Shown here in pieces: positions 57,783-64,000 of a stretch of 64,000 bases of DNA. Below the pieces are notes generated by a model. That model was not told the DNA's origin and searched no databases. It saw only the letters and a list, made by a program, of their open reading frames with translations. Made by a program: the position numbers and the translations under genes. Source of the stretch: Datisca glomerata (Eukaryota; Streptophyta; Magnoliopsida; Cucurbitales; Datiscaceae); contig QANY01004032.1 of assembly GCA_003255025.1 (NCBI GenBank), forward strand, positions 1,916,756 to 1,980,755, in the 5' to 3' direction. Each line of letters begins with the position of its first letter. Position 1 is the first letter of the stretch.

Positions 57783-58249
57783 TGTTGGATCCTTAATATA
57801 ACGTTGGACTTATATGTAATAATTATATGTTGCAGACTGTCAAATGAGGTTAAACCTAATTAAAAATGTTCGGCTAAGGTTTTGGTAATTTAAGTTTTAA
57901 TGTATCTGATAAGTTATGGACATTTTGATGTGTAGAGATTTTAGGGTAATTTCTATTTTTATGATGGACTAAAATAGAAATAGCATAAGACAATATAAGT
58001 GGTTAGGGTAATTTCTATTTTAATGTGTTATCTATAAATGGTTATAATACTCATGTCACGCGATTGAGTGGACTTTTTCACAGAGAATCGTGTCGATTCG
58101 GAAGGCGAACCACTCAGCTCTAAATTACGATCTATTGTCATGGATTCAAGTACGCTTCTACTCTATCAGTTATCTGATTCTTGATATGTTTAACGTGAGT
58201 TCTTAGAATTTTAAGATATGGTTTATACCGATAAAGATTTTATCTAACA
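57783..58249 (+). repeat. Copia element 3, 3' LTR
   Basis: A 467-bp TGTTGGAT...TCTAACA unit. It is the nearest mobile-element boundary to the aldo-keto reductase gene. Confidence 0.85.
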
Positions 58250-58934
58250 CCAAATTCTTCTTTTCTTTTCCTCAGTGTATGTCTCATAAAAGAAAAAGAG
58301 AGACAAACAATGAGAGAAAAATAAAAGCGAAAATAACTTAATAAATAAATGTTAATATTAAATTTAATAATTTTAAAATTAAATGATTAATTATCAATTG
58401 TATAACTTAAAATTCAATTACACGAACTTACAACATGTATGAAGTGAAATACAAGAATCATGAAAAAACCTAAAAAATAAATCAAATGTAAATCTATTTA
58501 TTATTCAAAATGTATAATTAAAAAAATAGAGTGTGAGACAATTTTGATATACTTTAGTAAAATCTAATATGTTTTGATGATCTCTACATACACACATAAT
58601 GCTCTATATATGTGACACGTGTCTTGAATTCAACCAAATACTGAGAATATTCAGAAAAAGAAAGAAAAAGAGAATAAAAAACATAAAAGTAAAGCTGGGA
58701 AGACGTAAGAGCTGATGATATCAACGAGAAATTGGTTTTATTTTTGTCTGTTTCAACTTGTGCTCAGCCGTCACCACTACTTTCTTAATTATCAATTCAA
58801 CAATTTGACTTCTGCTTTTAAAAAAACAATTTTTAATTCAACAGTTCCATTCTTACTTGACTGTAAATATAAACTAGAGAAAACGATGAATTGCAGGAAA
58901 CCAATTGTAATTCTCAGTTGGCAGAGAAAAAGAG
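58250..58934 (+). promoter_or_regulatory. Aldo-keto reductase upstream region
   Basis: Contains CTATATATG (58603-58611) and, three bases on, the perfect palindrome GACACGTGTC (58614-58623), a G-box/ABRE-like core (ACGTG on both strands). A TATA at this position predicts a leader of about 300 bases. An AAATATAAAC stretch near 58863 is an alternative. The start site is unproven. Confidence 0.4.
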
Positions 58935-60819
<1,885 letters not shown>

Positions 60820-61329
60820 AGCGCGTCCCTGTGCCTTTACTACCTTCAAGTTGAAGACCCCTTTGCTTTAATATCATTGAATGTGTTCCCTTCTCTCTTC
60901 TATTGTTTGAAAAGAATAAGTCAATTCTGTCTGATGTTTTCATCTATTTAGTCTGTATATTTTCCCAGAAAAATTAAGATTCGACTGAGTCTTTGTTGTA
61001 ATGGATTTGTATCCAGTAAAAATGTTTGTCGAGGATGTTTGAAATTTCCCAAAAGTGAAATCACATATTTTAATTCGTATATAAAAATAAAAAACAAAGA
61101 TCTTTTGGATTTAGGATTGTTCTTCAATGATGGTTCAAATCTCAACAATATAGGATTCAAGCTTTGAAAAACATCCATTTGATTATTCTGAAGCAGGAAA
61201 GAGAAGGGTTAGTGGATGAGAAAACAAGAATAAAAATGTTTAGCACGAAAAGAAAACGAGTAAATATTATTGTTAGTAATATGTGAAGTTGAGTCACTTG
61301 GTAAGGTCAATGTGGAAGAGTGTGCCTTT
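60820..61329. other. Aldo-keto reductase 3' region and spacer
   Basis: Includes the likely 3' untranslated region (pyrimidine-rich, AATAAG near 60915) and then AT-rich sequence with no feature. Confidence 0.4.
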
Positions 61330-62188
61330 AAGATCGCTCGTGTAGGAACTAGTTTAAGAACATATGGGGAGAACTAGTCGAAGCGTGCGTACGTGAAACC
61401 CGAACCATTAAATTAAAAAAGAAAAAGAAAAAATAGTGATATGTCATTGGACATATAAGAAATAAAGGTAGTGCATTTCAAACTCATATAAGAAAGTTTG
61501 TTTATAATTGAAATTTTATGCCGTGGTTCAAAAGGCTAGAATTAGAAGGATGAAATATATTCTTGATGATCCACCTAGTAATTTCTTCAAATTATCATAG
61601 TACATAGGGACTAGCAAAAGATCCAGTTGACAACAATATGGTTACAAATGTGCCTCGGTAAATTAGATAAGTAGTTTGATAAAAAAAAAACTAGATAAGT
61701 AGTTAAGTTCTACGCAATCAAGTATAAATTTTAATTTGAAGAAATTAAAATATAACACTGAATAAGTCAAGTTTATAGCCATTATTATGTTGATTAGAAG
61801 GATGAACCTAGGCAGATGGGGAGGCTGGAGCAGGATAACTTGATGACAATCAGAAAAGAGAGGTTCGGGGATCATGGTGATCCGACGAGTTGTCATAGTC
61901 AAGCTAGTGCTAGATGATTAAACAGTCACTAGGAAAAATGACCAACGACCAACAGTTGGGAGACATCCCATAGGCAACATTCACTTGGAGAGCAAGGGAG
62001 GTTTAGTGACATGCGCCTGAATTGGGTTTTGTCTGAGTCGATGTGGCATGTCGATGTGAGAGTCATCAAACTAAAACAGTTTAATGGTGTGGAGGGATCG
62101 CAACATTATCCAATCTTCTAGCATTGGATAACATTTTACCGGTCACTCATCCAGGACACGGTTGGATAACTGAACTTGCAGTCGTAGG

Positions 62189-62196
62189 GACTCAAG
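62189..62196. repeat. hAT-like target-site duplication, left
   Basis: GACTCAAG, matching GACTCAGG at 63349-63356 in seven of eight bases. Confidence 0.7.
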
Positions 62197-63348
62197 TAGG
62201 GGTGTAAGTGATTCGATTAGAACATTTTACTAAACCAAAGCCGAATGTGCAGGTTTGTAGTAATATAAACCGAACCGAACCGTTACATATAAATTAACCA
62301 AATCAAACAGTATAAAATAAAAAAGCCGGGCCGAACCGGTAAGAACCAAAAAGTAAACTAATTTATGTTTTTATTAAAGAAACAACAAAAAATTAAGATA
62401 AAAGAGAATAATGCCAATGGACAACCCAAAAAAATGAATTTTATTCAATTCTTAACAAAAAATCAATAATAGACTTCATAAAATCAAATAGCACATAGAA
62501 TAAAGTTAACAAAAACCTAGAAAAACTAAATTCATCCCATTCTTAATTAAAAAATCAACATTTATCTCATAAAAATTCTAATAACATAATATTACCCAAC
62601 AAATATATTAACGGAATGCAAATGCTAACATTTTCACATTGAAGAAAGTAACGCACATTCAAAGAATCTAAAAATTACAAAGAATTTGACTAACTTTTGG
62701 CACTAAAAATAGGTATTATCGCACATAACCATAGCAAGTCAACATTTCCCCTTCAGAGAACTAATAGACTGTAGCGGTTCATTTGAGACTACCTTGAGAG
62801 AGTAAGACCGAGAACAATATAGGGAAGAGACGAGAAAGGGTGACTTTTCAAATCTGAGAATTTCAGAGGGGGACGATAGCTCAAAAGTTTTAGATCCGAA
62901 AAGTTCAAGGGAGACGAAAGAGAGAGACAAGAAAGAGGCGAGTGTGCTCAAATTCTTCAAATTTGTGAATTTAAGAAGAAGACGAGGGGGACACAAGAGC
63001 TCTAAGGCGAATATCGACTGATCAAACGAGAGAGACGATACTTGCTTTAGTTTTTTAGAAAGAGAGACGAGAGAGAGAGAGAGAATGGCGGATTGAGGGA
63101 GGCGAGAGAGACCTTTAGAATTTTGGGTCTGGAAAAATGAGATTACGGTGGATTAGGGTAAATGAAAAAGTGAGAGTATATATATGAGGTCGGTTCAGTT
63201 CGGTCTGTTAGTAGAAACCGCTGACTGAACTGAACCGTGAAATTTTCACATTAATAACATTGAACCAAACCACTTAAAGAGTTCGGGCCGACCGAACTGC
63301 GGCAGTTCGATTGGTTTCGTCGGTTTGAGCGATTTTTCTTACACCCGA
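62197..63348. mobile_element. hAT-like non-autonomous element inside repeat R
   Basis: Ends TAGGGGTGTAAG and CTTACACCCGA form a terminal inverted repeat, with an 8-bp target duplication, the hAT superfamily size. Subterminal regions carry CCGAACCGAACCG on the left and CGGTTCAGTTCGGT on the right, in inverted orientation. A GA-rich stretch lies at 63055-63085. No transposase frame. The uninterrupted counterpart in repeat R copy 1 (about 46495) confirms the insertion. Confidence 0.8.
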
Positions 63349-63356
63349 GACTCAGG
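63349..63356. repeat. hAT-like target-site duplication, right
   Basis: Partner of 62189-62196. Confidence 0.7.
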
Positions 63357-63525
63357 TGCTTAAAGTAATTCTGGAGGTATCCAAATGATCAGTGCTAGTG
63401 GTGGTTCGTCAGCTCGGGGTAATCGATGACCATTTTCACCGAGAGGTCGTTGAAAAAATAATTTGAGAACAAATGTGCTCAGTCTTTAAGACCATTCCAA
63501 GGAAGACTTGCTTCAGGTTTAACTG

Positions 63526-64000
63526 AGATCCGATGACTCCATATATTTAAAAATAGCTCTCTCAAATAACCCCACCCTCCATGTGGGGGAAACATATCAC
63601 CTCCTGTTGGGGTGAACATGGGGCAACTATTGGAACTGGGGTCGTTCGTCGGTAAAGCGGACGACCCAAATATATTTCTACTGAAAGCATAAATTAAAAA
63701 GAAGAAAACCAAGGGAGTAGTTTTTTTGTAAGCCATAATGATTATATCTATCTAAAAATGACAAGAAAAGTGAACTTTCTAGCTTAAATTACAAAAACGC
63801 CAGAAAGCTTTTTTTTTGTGCAAAAATTGCCAAAGTAAATAACGATTTACAAAAATGTAAAAACATTTTTTACATTGTACGGCCATTTTTATAAAAAAAA
63901 ATAAAAATTTCCTGACCATGTTTACAGTTTGATCCTGAAAGTTATCAAATTTTTTTAGTTTTCTCTAGATCCATACCGTTTAGAATTAAGTTGCCAGTCT
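63526..64000. other. Window end, short dispersed repeat
   Basis: A minus-strand 85-residue frame (63479-63736) starts with a hydrophobic stretch but shows no known motif, and most of it lies in repeat sequence. From about 63755 the sequence resembles 49810-50000. Confidence 0.35.

Larger units (their letters stand above)
53627..58249 (+). mobile_element. Copia element 3, internally deleted
   Basis: LTRs 53627-54117 and 57783-58249 (TGTTGGAT...ATCTAACA). The primer site TGGTATTAGAA follows the left LTR after two bases, and AAGTGAGAGAT precedes the right LTR. Gag, protease and the C-terminal polymerase region are seen, but integrase and the reverse transcriptase core are gone. The 5-bp flanks (ATAAA and CCAAA) do not match convincingly. 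It ends 685 bases upstream of the aldo-keto reductase start codon. Confidence 0.88.
61330..63525. repeat. Unclassified dispersed repeat R, copy 2
   Basis: Matches copy 1 in blocks: 61330-61525 with 43745-43940, 61530-61735 with 44425-44625, 61737-62196 and 63349-63470 with 45935-46613, and 63475-63525 with 47430-47480. It is shorter than copy 1 and is interrupted by the hAT-like element. Confidence 0.65.

Overview
This 64-kb window is AT-rich plant nuclear DNA from a eudicot-like genome. It holds two host genes with recognisable introns: an ASR (abscisic acid, stress and ripening) gene at 37974-38563 and a five-exon aldo-keto reductase gene at 58935-60819. Nearly everything else is transposable-element and virus-derived sequence, much of it nested. 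I see no bacterial-type systems, no CRISPR array and no tRNA or rRNA genes. I cannot name the species.

Layout. 1-6349: a decayed endogenous pararetrovirus (Caulimoviridae-like), minus strand, arranged as the tail of one genome followed by the start of the next. 6358-7527: a possible solo LTR. 8008-36167: one very large Ty3/gypsy element of the Tat/Ogre type, bounded by 2.1-kb LTRs and an AAGAG target-site duplication. Its 5' LTR carries a chloroplast psbA fragment and its gag start is inverted. Its body is split by about 13 kb of later material: a Copia element with its own TAAAC duplication, a copied LTR-plus-flank segment, a Mutator-like transposase relic, a LINE relic and the 3' part of a second Copia element on the minus strand. 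The Tat integrase lies inside a 2.3-kb tandem duplication whose junction is marked by an N. Six 73-bp tandem repeats follow before the 3' LTR.

36173-39479: ASR gene and a short hAT-like element. 39858-43446: a 5'-truncated LINE with a 14-bp target-site duplication and poly-A tail, carrying a patch copied from its own reverse transcriptase. 43740-47480: first copy of an unclassified repeat; its second copy (61330-63525) is interrupted by a 1.15-kb hAT-like element, so the first copy shows the empty site. 48450-49168: a possible solo LTR. 50213-52342: a Helitron-like element. 53093-53324: a LINE RNase H scrap. 53627-58249: a third Copia element, internally deleted, ending about 690 bp upstream of the aldo-keto reductase start codon.

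The two host genes look unrelated in function. The main interest is structural: the order of insertions can be read from nested boundaries and target duplications, and one or two places look like assembly joins. I did not find a convincing new biological system.
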